Shown here piece by piece: positions 8,283-16,979 of a DNA stretch of 43,625 bases. How positions within the stretch are numbered: position 1 is the stretch's first letter; the number at the start of each line of letters is the position of its first letter. Source of the DNA: Sphingopyxis sp. H115 (GTDB taxonomy: Bacteria > Pseudomonadota > Alphaproteobacteria > Sphingomonadales > Sphingomonadaceae); NCBI RefSeq assembly GCF_001468465.1, contig NZ_LNSA01000033.1:1-43625 (forward strand), in the 5' to 3' direction. Below the pieces are notes generated by a model, which saw only the letters and a program-made list of their open reading frames with translations, made no database searches and was not told the DNA's origin. Both the position numbers and the translations under genes were made by a program.

Positions 8283-10451
8283 ATGCAAGGCATCGAGAAC
8301 AAGGGTCGGCGAGCCTTTATGGGCGGCGTGGCGATGGCCGCGCTTCTGTGCGGCAGTGGCGCGGCGCGGGCCTTCGAGAAGGGCGCCGGCCGCCGCTGGC
8401 CCAAGGTCGCGCCACCGCAATCGCCCCGCATTTCCCACATTATCGAGCAGCTCGGCCGCCAGCGCGACGACTCTTATAGCTGGATGAAATTCATCCCCGC
8501 CGAAGGCGAGCGCACGCGAGGCAATTTGTCCGAAGCCGTCGCCGCGATGCTGAAGGCCGAAAACGACTATGCCGACGCGATCCTCGCGCCGCTGGCCGAT
8601 GAGCGGCAACGCCTTCTCGACGCCATGCTCACGCGATCGTCGAGCGACATGGCGGCGCCGGCGCTCGAAAAGGACGGCTGGAGCTATGAATCGGCCAAGC
8701 CGGCGGGAGCTGCCCACGCCGTCTATACGCGCCGCAAAAAGGGCGGCGGAGCACAGGAACTGGTCGACGAGGGGGAGCGGGCCGCGGGCCATTCCTATTT
8801 CCGCAGCACCGGGCATCAACCGAGCCCGGACCACCGCTATTTTGCCTGGGCGGAAGATGTCATCGGCAATGATCGCCACCGCATCTGCATCCGCGACAAC
8901 CAAAGCGGCGAAGTCCGCACCGTCGTGGGCAAGGACGCCTATGGCTATGGCGGCCTCGTCTTTGCGCCTTCGTCGCGCTGGCTGTTCTGGATCTGGCGCG
9001 ACGCGCACAACCGCCCGACGCGGCTCTACCGGACATCGGTCGATGGAAAGACCACCGATCTCGTCTACGAAGAAAAAGACCCGGCGATCTTCATGCAGGT
9101 AAAGCGCACTGCGGCCGACGGCTTCGTCGCGCTGACCCTCGCGGGGCCCGAGACCGCGGAAGTCCGGCTGATATCCGCAGCAGACGAAACCGCCGAACCC
9201 TCGGTCGTCTGGCCGCGCAAGGCCGGGGTGCGGTATGAAATCGACGAATGGAATGGCGGCCTGGTCGCCCTCACCGACGCCGACGCCGCGTTCGACATGG
9301 CGCTGCTGCGCCTCGATCCGAAAAGCTTTCGCACGCTTGCAACACTTGTCCCGCATCGCGCGGGTACGCCGATCCTCCAGCTCCAGCCCTTCGCAGCGGC
9401 GCTCGTCCGTCTCGAACGCGTGGATGGACTCCATCGCCTCGTCGTCCTCGACGCAGACGGATCGGAACGGGCCATCGCGTTCGATGACCCCGCCTATTCG
9501 ATCGAACTTCTGCCCGATCAGGACTATAGCGCCGCATCGGTGATGATCGTCCACCAGTCGCCCAAATCGCCCCGCCGCTGGATCCGTATCGATCTTGCAA
9601 GCGGCAAGCAAACCATCGTCCAACAGCAGGCGGTGGCGGGATTCGATCCCGACGACTATGTGGTCGAGCGCCTGTTCGCGCCGGCCCCAGATGGCGAGAT
9701 GGTGCCGATCACGCTGCTGTCGCGCCGCGATGCGCCGAAAGACTGCAAGGCGCCGCTGCTCCAATATGGCTATGGCGCCTACGGTGTCCCCAGCGACCCC
9801 GAATTCTCGGTTCCCGCGCTGGCCCTCGTCGATCGCGGCTGGCGCTATGCGATCGCGCATGTGCGCGGCGGATCGGAGAAAGGCCGGCGCTGGTTCCTGG
9901 GCGGGCGCAAGTTCACCAAACGCAACAGCTTCACTGATTTTATCGCCTGCGCCGAATTTCTGGCAGCGAAGGGCTATACGGCAAGGGGCAAGGTCGTCGC
10001 TTATGGCCTGTCGGCGGGCGGCCTGCTCGTCAGCGCGAGCATGAACATCGCCCCGACCTTATGGGGCGGTGTGATCGCGCAGGTGCCCTTTGTCGACATG
10101 CTCAACACGATGAGCGACGGCGCCCACCCACTCGTGCCGCTGTTCCGCCCCGACTGGGGCGATCCGCTCGCCGATCCGAAAGCCTATGACTATATCGCCT
10201 CGATCTCGCCCTACGAGAATGTTCGCGCGGCGCCCTATCCGCCGCTGCTTTGCACCGCGGGGCTGAAGGACGACCGCGTCGCCTATTGGGAACCAGCGAA
10301 GCTCGTCGCCGAAGTTCGGCACCGCTCGACGAGTGGCAATCCCGCGCTGCTCGCCACCGACATGGACAGCGGGCATCAGGGCAGCGCCGACCTCAAGAGC
10401 GAATATCGGCAAAAGGCGCTCTTTTGGGCCTTTGCGATGCGCTGCGTCTAG
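8283..10451 (+). CDS. S9-family prolyl oligopeptidase / oligopeptidase B-like, Tat-exported
   Basis: A 722-residue serine peptidase. The N-terminus has a twin-arginine motif (Arg9-Arg10 in GRRAFMGG), a hydrophobic stretch and an AARA cleavage site, so export by Tat is likely. The DDSYSWMK and MLKAENDYAD segments match the start of S9A oligopeptidases. Residues about 130-460 should form the beta-propeller. The C-terminal hydrolase domain has Ser577 (GLSAGG), Asp664 (LKDDRV) and His698 (SGHQGS). The ATG at 8283 has GAGAGG upstream; a longer frame from 8136 would hide the Tat signal and is rejected. Its partner is the divergent TBDR, suggesting periplasmic breakdown of an imported peptide. Confidence 0.9.
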   Translation: MQGIENKGRRAFMGGVAMAALLCGSGAARAFEKGAGRRWPKVAPPQSPRISHIIEQLGRQRDDSYSWMKFIPAEGERTRGNLSEAVAAMLKAENDYADAILAPLADERQRLLDAMLTRSSSDMAAPALEKDGWSYESAKPAGAAHAVYTRRKKGGGAQELVDEGERAAGHSYFRSTGHQPSPDHRYFAWAEDVIGNDRHRICIRDNQSGEVRTVVGKDAYGYGGLVFAPSSRWLFWIWRDAHNRPTRLYRTSVDGKTTDLVYEEKDPAIFMQVKRTAADGFVALTLAGPETAEVRLISAADETAEPSVVWPRKAGVRYEIDEWNGGLVALTDADAAFDMALLRLDPKSFRTLATLVPHRAGTPILQLQPFAAALVRLERVDGLHRLVVLDADGSERAIAFDDPAYSIELLPDQDYSAASVMIVHQSPKSPRRWIRIDLASGKQTIVQQQAVAGFDPDDYVVERLFAPAPDGEMVPITLLSRRDAPKDCKAPLLQYGYGAYGVPSDPEFSVPALALVDRGWRYAIAHVRGGSEKGRRWFLGGRKFTKRNSFTDFIACAEFLAAKGYTARGKVVAYGLSAGGLLVSASMNIAPTLWGGVIAQVPFVDMLNTMSDGAHPLVPLFRPDWGDPLADPKAYDYIASISPYENVRAAPYPPLLCTAGLKDDRVAYWEPAKLVAEVRHRSTSGNPALLATDMDSGHQGSADLKSEYRQKALFWAFAMRCV

Positions 10452-10666
10452 CAAACGAGATCGCCGCCGCGGCCCCGACGCATCGATCGGGACCCAAAAA
10501 ATAGATCCGGCGCGCGCGGACGGCCGCGCCGGACCGTCGCGTAAACTGCTGTTTTGACGCGGCGATTGTGCCGGTCGATCCGAACCGGACCATATGCCGA
10601 CGAAAATTCGCGTTTGGCGGCGCAAATCGGCCTTAAATCCGCGCGGCGCGAAACGTTAAATGTCGC

Positions 10667-11800
10667 ATGACCAGCAAAGCAACACGATCGAACGAGCCGG
10701 TAGGACGGCTCCTGGGTTGGCTGGGCTTGCGCGATACTCGCGACAGCCCCCCGGCAGGCTTCGCCTTTCCCGACGGAGGCGGATCCCGCGACCTGACACG
10801 CCTCGCCCGGCATCAGCTCATCGGAACGATCATGGCGTTCCTCGTCGACAACGACCTCGACGTTTCGCCCGCCAACCTGCTGCTCGCGCACGCCGCCTTT
10901 TCGGGAACCAACCCGCATCTCGCGCGGCAGATTTCGACCCGGTCGCAATCGCCCGGGGGGATCAACCAGCAATGGCTCGACGAGCTTGCCGACCAGGATA
11001 GCGGCCAACCCGATCGCGCCGACCTCGACCGGCTGATCGCGCGGCTCGAAACCAATCTCGATTCCTTCCACGCCAATACGAAGGAAGCGCGCAGCGTCAC
11101 CAGCGACTATGGTTCGGAACTCGAACAGCATGTCGTCGATCTCGAACAGCTCCAGAAAACCGGCCGGATCGTCTCCAGCCTCGCCGATCTCGCGCGCGTG
11201 ATGCTCGACCGCACGCGCAAGGCCGAAGACGACATGCGCAAGAGTGAGGACGAAGCCAAGGCGCTGCGTCGCAGCCTGGCCCGCGCCAAGCGCGACGCCG
11301 AGGTCGATTTCCTGACCGGCCTGCCCAACCGCCGTGCCTTCGAAGTGCTCCTCGACAAACATTATCACGAAGCGCGCGCGGCGTGCGAACCGCTCAGCGT
11401 CGCCTTTTGCGACATCGACGAATTCAAGAAGGTCAACGACGTCCACGGCCACGAAGCCGGGGATCGCGTGATCAAGGCGATCGCCGACACGCTCGCCCGG
11501 ATTTCGAACGATCATTGCCACGTCGCGCGCCACGGCGGCGAGGAATTCGTCATGTTGTTCCGCGGCGCAACGCCCGGACAGGCCGCGCTGCGGCTCGACG
11601 AGGCGCGCGAAGCGCTCGCCGACCGGCGGCTGATCAACCGCAAGACCGACGAACCCTTCGGCCAGATCACCTTCTCGGGCGGGGTCGCAGACGTCTTTGG
11701 TTATGGCGACACGCGCGCCGCGCTGAAAGCCGCCGACGATGCGCTGTACAAGGCAAAGGCGGCGGGGCGAAACCGCGTCGAGATCGCCGACCCGGCCTGA
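10667..11800 (+). CDS. Diguanylate cyclase (GGDEF domain)
   Basis: A 377-residue cytoplasmic protein. Residues about 210-375 form a GGDEF domain with DFLTGLPNRRAFE, CDIDEFKKVNDVHGHEAGD and the active-site GGEEF at 290-294, so cyclic-di-GMP synthesis is expected. The place of the inhibitory RxxD site is NDHC, so product inhibition through that site is probably absent. Residues about 155-210 look coiled-coil. Residues 1-130 form an N-terminal region I do not recognise, without membrane segments, possibly the sensory part. An ATG at 10660 in another frame and weak ribosome-site signals leave the start a little uncertain. A strong terminator follows. Confidence 0.92.
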   Translation: MTSKATRSNEPVGRLLGWLGLRDTRDSPPAGFAFPDGGGSRDLTRLARHQLIGTIMAFLVDNDLDVSPANLLLAHAAFSGTNPHLARQISTRSQSPGGINQQWLDELADQDSGQPDRADLDRLIARLETNLDSFHANTKEARSVTSDYGSELEQHVVDLEQLQKTGRIVSSLADLARVMLDRTRKAEDDMRKSEDEAKALRRSLARAKRDAEVDFLTGLPNRRAFEVLLDKHYHEARAACEPLSVAFCDIDEFKKVNDVHGHEAGDRVIKAIADTLARISNDHCHVARHGGEEFVMLFRGATPGQAALRLDEAREALADRRLINRKTDEPFGQITFSGGVADVFGYGDTRAALKAADDALYKAKAAGRNRVEIADPA

Positions 11801-11826
11801 TGACCCATCCCGCACGGGGGGCGGGG

Positions 11827-11871
11827 AACCGCGGGCGATCGCTCACCAGAGAGCGGCCACCCGCGGTTTTT
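11827..11871 (+). terminator. Rho-independent terminator of the GGDEF gene
   Basis: Outer arms AACCGCGGG (11827-11835) and CCCGCGGTT (11860-11868) pair perfectly. An inner GCTC/GAGC pair strengthens the fold, and the stem is followed by TTT on the plus strand. It starts 27 bases after the GGDEF stop and ends just before the stop of the convergent transporter gene. Confidence 0.8.
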
Positions 11872-11873
11872 CT

Positions 11874-13172
11874 TCAGACGGCAGGACGCCGTGCGTAATA
11901 GCCAAAGCTGGCAATGACCGCGTAACAGAGCGCCGGCAGCAGCAGCGCCATTCCCAGGCTTCCCGTCAAATCGGCCAGCGCGCCGGTCGCGAGCGGTACG
12001 ACTGCGCCGCCGAAAATGGCGATATTGATGATCCCCGATCCGTCCGCCGCGCGCGCACCAAGCTTTTCGCACGCCAGACTGAAAATGGTCGGGAACATGA
12101 TCGAATTCATCAGACCGATCGCAAGCAGCGAATAGGCGGCCATCCCGCCGTTCGTATTGGTGGAGACAAGGATAAGCGCAATCGCGCCGATTGCGACGGA
12201 AGCGAGCAGCTTGCCCGGGCTGATGCCGAGATACATCACGAACGAACCGATGAAGCGGCCGACCATCGCCCCGAACCAGTAAATGGCAATCATCCAGCCG
12301 ATGACAGCTTCGGGCTCGCCCAGCACCCGTTCAAGCGCCAGATAGTTGATGACCAGCGAGCCGATCGAAACCTCGGCTCCCACATAGAGGAAGATGCAGA
12401 GCGCGCCGAAGCTGAAACGCTTGCGCTTCAAAAGGTCGAATCCGGCAAGCCCGCTGCTGGCCTCATGCTTTTCACCCTGAAGCCGGTTGCGAAAAAACCA
12501 AACCGCAGCGGCAACGACGGCGAGCGCGAGGGCGATACCAAGATAACCATTTACGATCGCTTGGCTTTCCGCGACGCGATAGGCATCCAGCGCGGGCCCC
12601 GACAGATCCGCCGCGGTGACATCCTTCAATGATCCGAGGATCAAGCTGGCTCCGACGAGCGGAAAGAGAAAGGTTCCGAAAGAATTGAACGCCTGCGCAA
12701 AGGTCAGGCGGCTGTGCGCGGTCTCGGGCTTGCCGAGCAGCGAAATCAGCGGGTTGGCGACCACCTGCACGATCACGACGCCGCTCGCCAGCACGAACAG
12801 CGCCAGCAGGAACAGCCCGTAAACCGCCTGCTGCGACGCGGGAATGAACAGCAGGCAGCCGACGAGCATCGTCAGTAGCCCGGCCACCGCGCCGCGCATA
12901 TATCCGATCTTCTTGACCAGCTTGGCGCCCGGAATGCCGATCACCAGATAGGCGGTGAAGAAACAGAATTGGATCAGCATCGCCTGCGTGTAATTGAGCG
13001 TGAACAGCTCTTTCAGTTTCGGGATCAGCACGTCGTTCAGCGACGTGATCCCCCCGAAAATGAAGAAAAGTCCCATCACGAACAGGCGCAGTTCGGGCGC
13101 GTCGACATGCGTCCCCTGCCCGTCACCGGCGGGCGCAGCCCCGCTCGGCGTCATCTCCGGCGCTAGTGCCAT
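11874..13172 (-). CDS. FucP-type sugar MFS transporter (glucose/galactose family)
   Basis: A 432-residue transporter with 12 predicted membrane segments. After a polar N-terminus, the first segments (LFVMGLFFIFGGITSLNDVLIPKLK, in two helical parts) and the GxKLVKKIGY loop match the FucP/GluP branch of proton-sugar symporters. It lies 46 bases downstream of the GH3 beta-glucosidase gene, has a GGGGAGAGAG ribosome site and probably shares its transcript. The natural reading is import of glucose released from oligosaccharides by the GH3 enzyme. Glucose as substrate is inferred from context. Confidence 0.9.
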   Translation of the reverse strand: MALAPEMTPSGAAPAGDGQGTHVDAPELRLFVMGLFFIFGGITSLNDVLIPKLKELFTLNYTQAMLIQFCFFTAYLVIGIPGAKLVKKIGYMRGAVAGLLTMLVGCLLFIPASQQAVYGLFLLALFVLASGVVIVQVVANPLISLLGKPETAHSRLTFAQAFNSFGTFLFPLVGASLILGSLKDVTAADLSGPALDAYRVAESQAIVNGYLGIALALAVVAAAVWFFRNRLQGEKHEASSGLAGFDLLKRKRFSFGALCIFLYVGAEVSIGSLVINYLALERVLGEPEAVIGWMIAIYWFGAMVGRFIGSFVMYLGISPGKLLASVAIGAIALILVSTNTNGGMAAYSLLAIGLMNSIMFPTIFSLACEKLGARAADGSGIINIAIFGGAVVPLATGALADLTGSLGMALLLPALCYAVIASFGYYARRPAV

Positions 13173-13187
13173 ATTCTCTCTCCCCGA

Positions 13188-13212
13188 CCTGTCTCAGGCT
13201 AGCCTGGACAGG
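13188..13212. repeat. Palindrome between GH3 and FucP-type genes
   Basis: Outer CCTGTC/GACAGG arms flank a perfect 12-base palindrome CAGGCTAGCCTG, with a single-base bulge and CTAG as loop. It lies in the 46-base gap between the two genes. No T-tract follows on either strand, so an mRNA-stability or processing hairpin is more likely than a terminator. Confidence 0.6.
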
Positions 13213-13218
13213 GTCTTG

Positions 13219-15702
13219 TCATTTTACCGCAGGCGGGCAAGGCAGATTTTCGCCTACGGCCTCGACATTCGTATTCAGCAGCGTCGCGGCAAAGCCCTTG
13301 TCCGCCTTGACCGTCACCGCATTGTCGACCTGCCGCAGATTGCCGCCCGCATCGGCGAAGCAGCGCAGCGGCACCTTGATCGTCGAAACCTGTCCCTGCG
13401 CCGCCGCCTTGACGATTTCCGAAACGTCGAACGCCTTACCGCCGAGCGCGAGGCTGACCGGCGCGCCGCCGGCCGCATCGATCCGCCAGTCGACGCGGAG
13501 CGCGAAGCTGTTGTTGAGCTGGCGCGACAGGTCGGCATAGGGGCCGGTCAGCTCGAGCGTGGCGGGGCCGGACCAGGTGAAGCTCTTGCCGTCTTCCTGC
13601 GCGCGCACATCGACCGAGCGCGCCGCGATCATGCCGCCGGGGCTCGCGATCGGCGCGGACTCGACCGGCCGTTTGCCGCCCGCGTCGGTGATCGACAGCA
13701 CCCACGGCGCCCGCGCGCGGCCGCCCGAGAAGAAATTCTCGACATTGAGCGCCGCCGAAATATCGACGCCCAGCTCTTCGGACAGCTGTGGCACCGTCGT
13801 CGTATCGCCATATTTTAGCCCGTAGCCTACGGCAAATTGCGGCTTTTCGACGGGCGAGCGCGCATCGGACGGCCAGGCGAAGGGGAGCGTGCCGGTGAAG
13901 CCGCGCGCGGTCTTGCCATCCTTGCCCGCCACGAGCACGTCGGCGACCCCCGCACCCTGCGACCCCGGCAGCCACCCCGCAACGAAGGCGTCGGCGGCGT
14001 TGATTTCGGGATTGGTGAACATCGGCCGCCCCGACAGGAACAACGCGACCACCGGGATGCCCGCGGCCTTCAGCTTCCTGAGCGTCGCCAGATCGCTGGC
14101 TTCGGTCGGCTGATAATCGAGCGTCGCGACATCGCCCTGGAACTCGGCATAGGGCGCCTCGCCGAACACGACGATCGCAACGTCGGGCTTTTCCTTGAAA
14201 ACCCCACCTTCGGACAAGGTCGCAACGCCGCCCGCATCGCGCACCGACTTGTCGAGCGCTTCCCAGATCGTCTGCCCGTTCGGGAAGTCGGAGCGCACGA
14301 CGTCGGTGCCCTGCCAGCTGATCGTCCAGCCGCCGGACTGGATCGCCATGCTGTCCGCCGCGGGGCCGGTAACGAGCACGCGCGCGCCCGGCTTGATCGG
14401 CAGGACGTTGCCATTATTCTTTATCAAAACCAACGACTTGGCGACCGCTTCTCGCGCGACGGCGAGATGTTCGGGCGTCCCGATCGCCTTGACCACGCTG
14501 CGGTCGACATGGCCTTCGGTGAACAGGCCGAGCTTATATTTGACGCGCAAGATGCGCCGCACCGCGTCGTCGAGGCGCGCTGCCGGGATCGTGCCGTCCT
14601 TCGCCTGTTTCAGCGTCGTTTCGTAAAGACCCTTCCAGCTGTCGGGCGCCATGAACATGTCGAGACCCGCATTGATCGACTGCGCACAGTCGGTCACGCT
14701 GCACCCCGCGACCTGCCCATGGCCGTTCCAGTCGCCGACGACGAAGCCGTCGAAGCCCATTTTCGTCTTAAGCGCATCGGTCAGCAGCCCCTTGTTGCCG
14801 TGATGCTTGACGCCTTGCCAGCTCGAAAAGCTCGCCATCACGGTCAGCGCGCCGGCGTCGATCGCGGCGGGATAGCCCATTGCGTGCTTTGCGATCAGTT
14901 CCCTTTCGTCGACCTTGGCGTCGCCTTGATCCTTGCCCTCGAACGTCCCGCCGTCGGCGAGGAAATGCTTGGCGGTTGCCGCGACATGTTGCGCACCGAC
15001 GGTCTTGCCCGCGACGAGCGGCCCCTGCAGACCGATCACCATCGCCTTCGCATAATCGGCGATCAGTTTCGGATCGGACGCATAGCCTTCATAGCTGCGG
15101 CCCCAGCGCAGGTCCTGCGGGACGGCGAGCGTCGGCGCGAAGGTCCATTCGATGCCGCTCCCGGCAATCTCGGCTGCGGTCACCGCGCCGATGCGCTGGA
15201 TCAGCTCGGGATCGCGCGCCGCGCCGAGCCCGATATTGTGCGGGAACAGCGTCGCGCCAGGGACATTATTGTGCCCGTGCACGGCATCGACGCCGAAAAT
15301 GATCGGGATCGCGATGCCGTTGGCCTGCGGCTTCATCGATACGGCACGAAATTCGCCGACGAGTTTCGCCCAGTCGGCCGCGCTCGAGCGTTCATTGCCA
15401 TTGGGCCCGCTGTTGCCGCCCGCAAGGATCGAACCGAGCGGATAGGTTTCAAGGTCCTTCGGCGTGATCGTGCTGATGTCGGCCTGAATCAGCTGGCCGA
15501 CCTTCTGTGCGACCGTCATCTTCGCGATCAGCGCATCGATCCGCGCTTCGGTTGCGGGGTCGGTGATGGCGGCGGGACTCTTCGCCGCGGGCCATAATTC
15601 GGGATGGACCTTGGCTGCCTCGGTTCCGGCGGTTTGCGCTGTCGCGGTCGCGGCGCCTGCCAGCAGCAGCGCGGTCGCCATACCCATTGCCTGTCGGCGC
15701 AT
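13219..15702 (-). CDS. Glycoside hydrolase family 3 beta-glucosidase (exo-beta-glucanase type)
   Basis: An 827-residue exported enzyme. It has a signal peptide (MRRQAMGMATALLLAG..., cleavage near TAQ), an N-terminal GH3 barrel beginning near IDALIAKMTVAQKVGQLIQ, the nucleophile motif with Asp324 (VVGDWNG), an alpha/beta sandwich domain (about 430-610) and a C-terminal beta-rich domain of the kind seen in ExoP-like 1,3/1,4-beta-glucan exohydrolases. The ATG at 15702 has GGGAGAG just upstream; starts at 15714 and 15774 are less well placed. It should release glucose from beta-glucan oligosaccharides in the periplasm. A LacI-type operator lies just upstream and a FucP-like transporter follows. 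Confidence 0.92.
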   Translation of the reverse strand: MRRQAMGMATALLLAGAATATAQTAGTEAAKVHPELWPAAKSPAAITDPATEARIDALIAKMTVAQKVGQLIQADISTITPKDLETYPLGSILAGGNSGPNGNERSSAADWAKLVGEFRAVSMKPQANGIAIPIIFGVDAVHGHNNVPGATLFPHNIGLGAARDPELIQRIGAVTAAEIAGSGIEWTFAPTLAVPQDLRWGRSYEGYASDPKLIADYAKAMVIGLQGPLVAGKTVGAQHVAATAKHFLADGGTFEGKDQGDAKVDERELIAKHAMGYPAAIDAGALTVMASFSSWQGVKHHGNKGLLTDALKTKMGFDGFVVGDWNGHGQVAGCSVTDCAQSINAGLDMFMAPDSWKGLYETTLKQAKDGTIPAARLDDAVRRILRVKYKLGLFTEGHVDRSVVKAIGTPEHLAVAREAVAKSLVLIKNNGNVLPIKPGARVLVTGPAADSMAIQSGGWTISWQGTDVVRSDFPNGQTIWEALDKSVRDAGGVATLSEGGVFKEKPDVAIVVFGEAPYAEFQGDVATLDYQPTEASDLATLRKLKAAGIPVVALFLSGRPMFTNPEINAADAFVAGWLPGSQGAGVADVLVAGKDGKTARGFTGTLPFAWPSDARSPVEKPQFAVGYGLKYGDTTTVPQLSEELGVDISAALNVENFFSGGRARAPWVLSITDAGGKRPVESAPIASPGGMIAARSVDVRAQEDGKSFTWSGPATLELTGPYADLSRQLNNSFALRVDWRIDAAGGAPVSLALGGKAFDVSEIVKAAAQGQVSTIKVPLRCFADAGGNLRQVDNAVTVKADKGFAATLLNTNVEAVGENLPCPPAVK

Positions 15703-15721
15703 CGTCTCTCCCATCCCTCTA

Positions 15722-15742
15722 ATGTGAACGTTATCAAAATTA
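15722..15742 (-). promoter_or_regulatory. LacI-type operator upstream of the GH3 gene
   Basis: The 14 bases at 15722-15735 (ATGTGAACGTTATC) are identical to 26920-26933 before the TBDR gene, and the following AAAT is also nearly kept. AACGTT is the palindrome centre, as in LacI/GalR-family operators. On the minus strand, TTGATA overlaps the site at the place of the TBDR -10, but the -35 is weak. The site is 20 bases upstream of the GH3 start codon. Confidence 0.75.
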
Positions 15743-15785
15743 TGTCGCATAGTGTCCCACCGAAAGCAAGGCATGTTTCAGCTGT

Positions 15786-16979
15786 TCAACGAAGGCGCGG
15801 CATCGTCGCGAGCAGCAGGACCGCGATTGCCGACAGCGCGGCGAGCAACAGGAACAGCGCATCGAAACCGAAGCCGGGGACGAGCGAGATCGTCAGCCAG
15901 GGCATGATCAGCGACGGCACGGTGTTGGTAAGGTTGAATATGCCAAGGTCGCGCCCGCGCCGGTCCGACCTCGGCAGGATGCGGAGCGTCTGGCTGCTAT
16001 GCAGCGAGAGGAACACCGTCGTCGCGATGCCGAACACCAGATAGCTTGCCTTTGCCGCGTCGAGCCCGGTCGACAGCGCCATACCGACCATCCCCATGCT
16101 CGACCCCGCGGCCGCGACGACGAGCGGCAGGAACGGCCGGTCATTGCGATCGGCCCAGCGCCCGCTCGCGAGCGCGATCGGGATCGCGATCGTCAGCGCC
16201 ATGCCGAACAATCGCGCCTTTTCATTGTCGTGCATCGCGGGATCGATCGAGCGGAACCAGAAATAGAGATAGGCGAAGAGCGCCGCCTCGGCAATCTGGA
16301 CGAGCAGGCGCGCGAGCCACATGCGTACCGCGGGACCGCTCGGCCGTACCGGCCGCGCCGCAGCGTCGCGCGCCGGCGGCGCGGTGAGTTCGGGAAAGGA
16401 CCGCGGGCGCCCGACCAGCAGTACGGGCAAGACGGCGCCGGCAACAAGCAGGGCGATAACGACGAGCCGTTGATCCGCCGACACCAGCCCCGGCCAGGTG
16501 ACGAGCCATCCCGACCAGCCGCCCAGCGCCGGCGAAAACGCAAGCAGGCCGCCCAGCAAGCCTTTCTGTTCGTCTGGGACGAGATCGCCGGCCCACGCCG
16601 CGAGCGGCCCGAGCATCATGTTGAGCGTCAGCTGCCAAGCGATGATCGTCGCGACCAGCGTCCAGATATTCTGCGCCAGCGGAACGACGAGCAGCAAGCC
16701 GATCGTCAAGGCGAGTCCGGTCAATATCCAGCTGCGCCGGTTACCGGTCCGGTCGCTCAGCCACCCGAAACCGATGCCGCCGACGCTCGCCGCAATCGCG
16801 CCGAAAAAGGTGACATAGCCCAGCATCTGAACGTCCCCTGCCCCGGCCAGCTGGGTCATGCGGCCGGGCAGCCAGATCGTCAGGAAGGGGACATAGGCCA
16901 TCGCTCCCCCCGCCGATGCGAGCGCATATAGCAGCAGGAAAGCAAGGGACTGGCGGCGCGGGGCGTCGGGGTCAGCCAT
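15786..16979 (-). CDS. MFS transporter of the beta-glucan locus
   Basis: A 397-residue protein with about 12 membrane segments and the MFS loop motif GWLSDRTGNRRS between helices 2 and 3. It differs clearly from the FucP-type transporter in the same locus. Its start overlaps the LacI stop by 8 bases (ATGGCTGA), making it the last gene of the flavoenzyme-GH16-LacI operon. It may carry oligosaccharides or disaccharides across the inner membrane; the substrate is inferred from the neighbours only. Confidence 0.85.
   Translation of the reverse strand: MADPDAPRRQSLAFLLLYALASAGGAMAYVPFLTIWLPGRMTQLAGAGDVQMLGYVTFFGAIAASVGGIGFGWLSDRTGNRRSWILTGLALTIGLLLVVPLAQNIWTLVATIIAWQLTLNMMLGPLAAWAGDLVPDEQKGLLGGLLAFSPALGGWSGWLVTWPGLVSADQRLVVIALLVAGAVLPVLLVGRPRSFPELTAPPARDAAARPVRPSGPAVRMWLARLLVQIAEAALFAYLYFWFRSIDPAMHDNEKARLFGMALTIAIPIALASGRWADRNDRPFLPLVVAAAGSSMGMVGMALSTGLDAAKASYLVFGIATTVFLSLHSSQTLRILPRSDRRGRDLGIFNLTNTVPSLIMPWLTISLVPGFGFDALFLLLAALSAIAVLLLATMPRLR

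Noticed and set aside
8079..9860. Long minus-strand open frame opposite the S9 peptidase gene
   Set aside because: The plus-strand gene has the catalytic triad, Tat signal and ribosome site; the opposite frame has none of these features.
10652..10657. AACGTT just before the GGDEF gene
   Set aside because: The flanks do not fit the operator pattern of the TBDR and GH3 sites.
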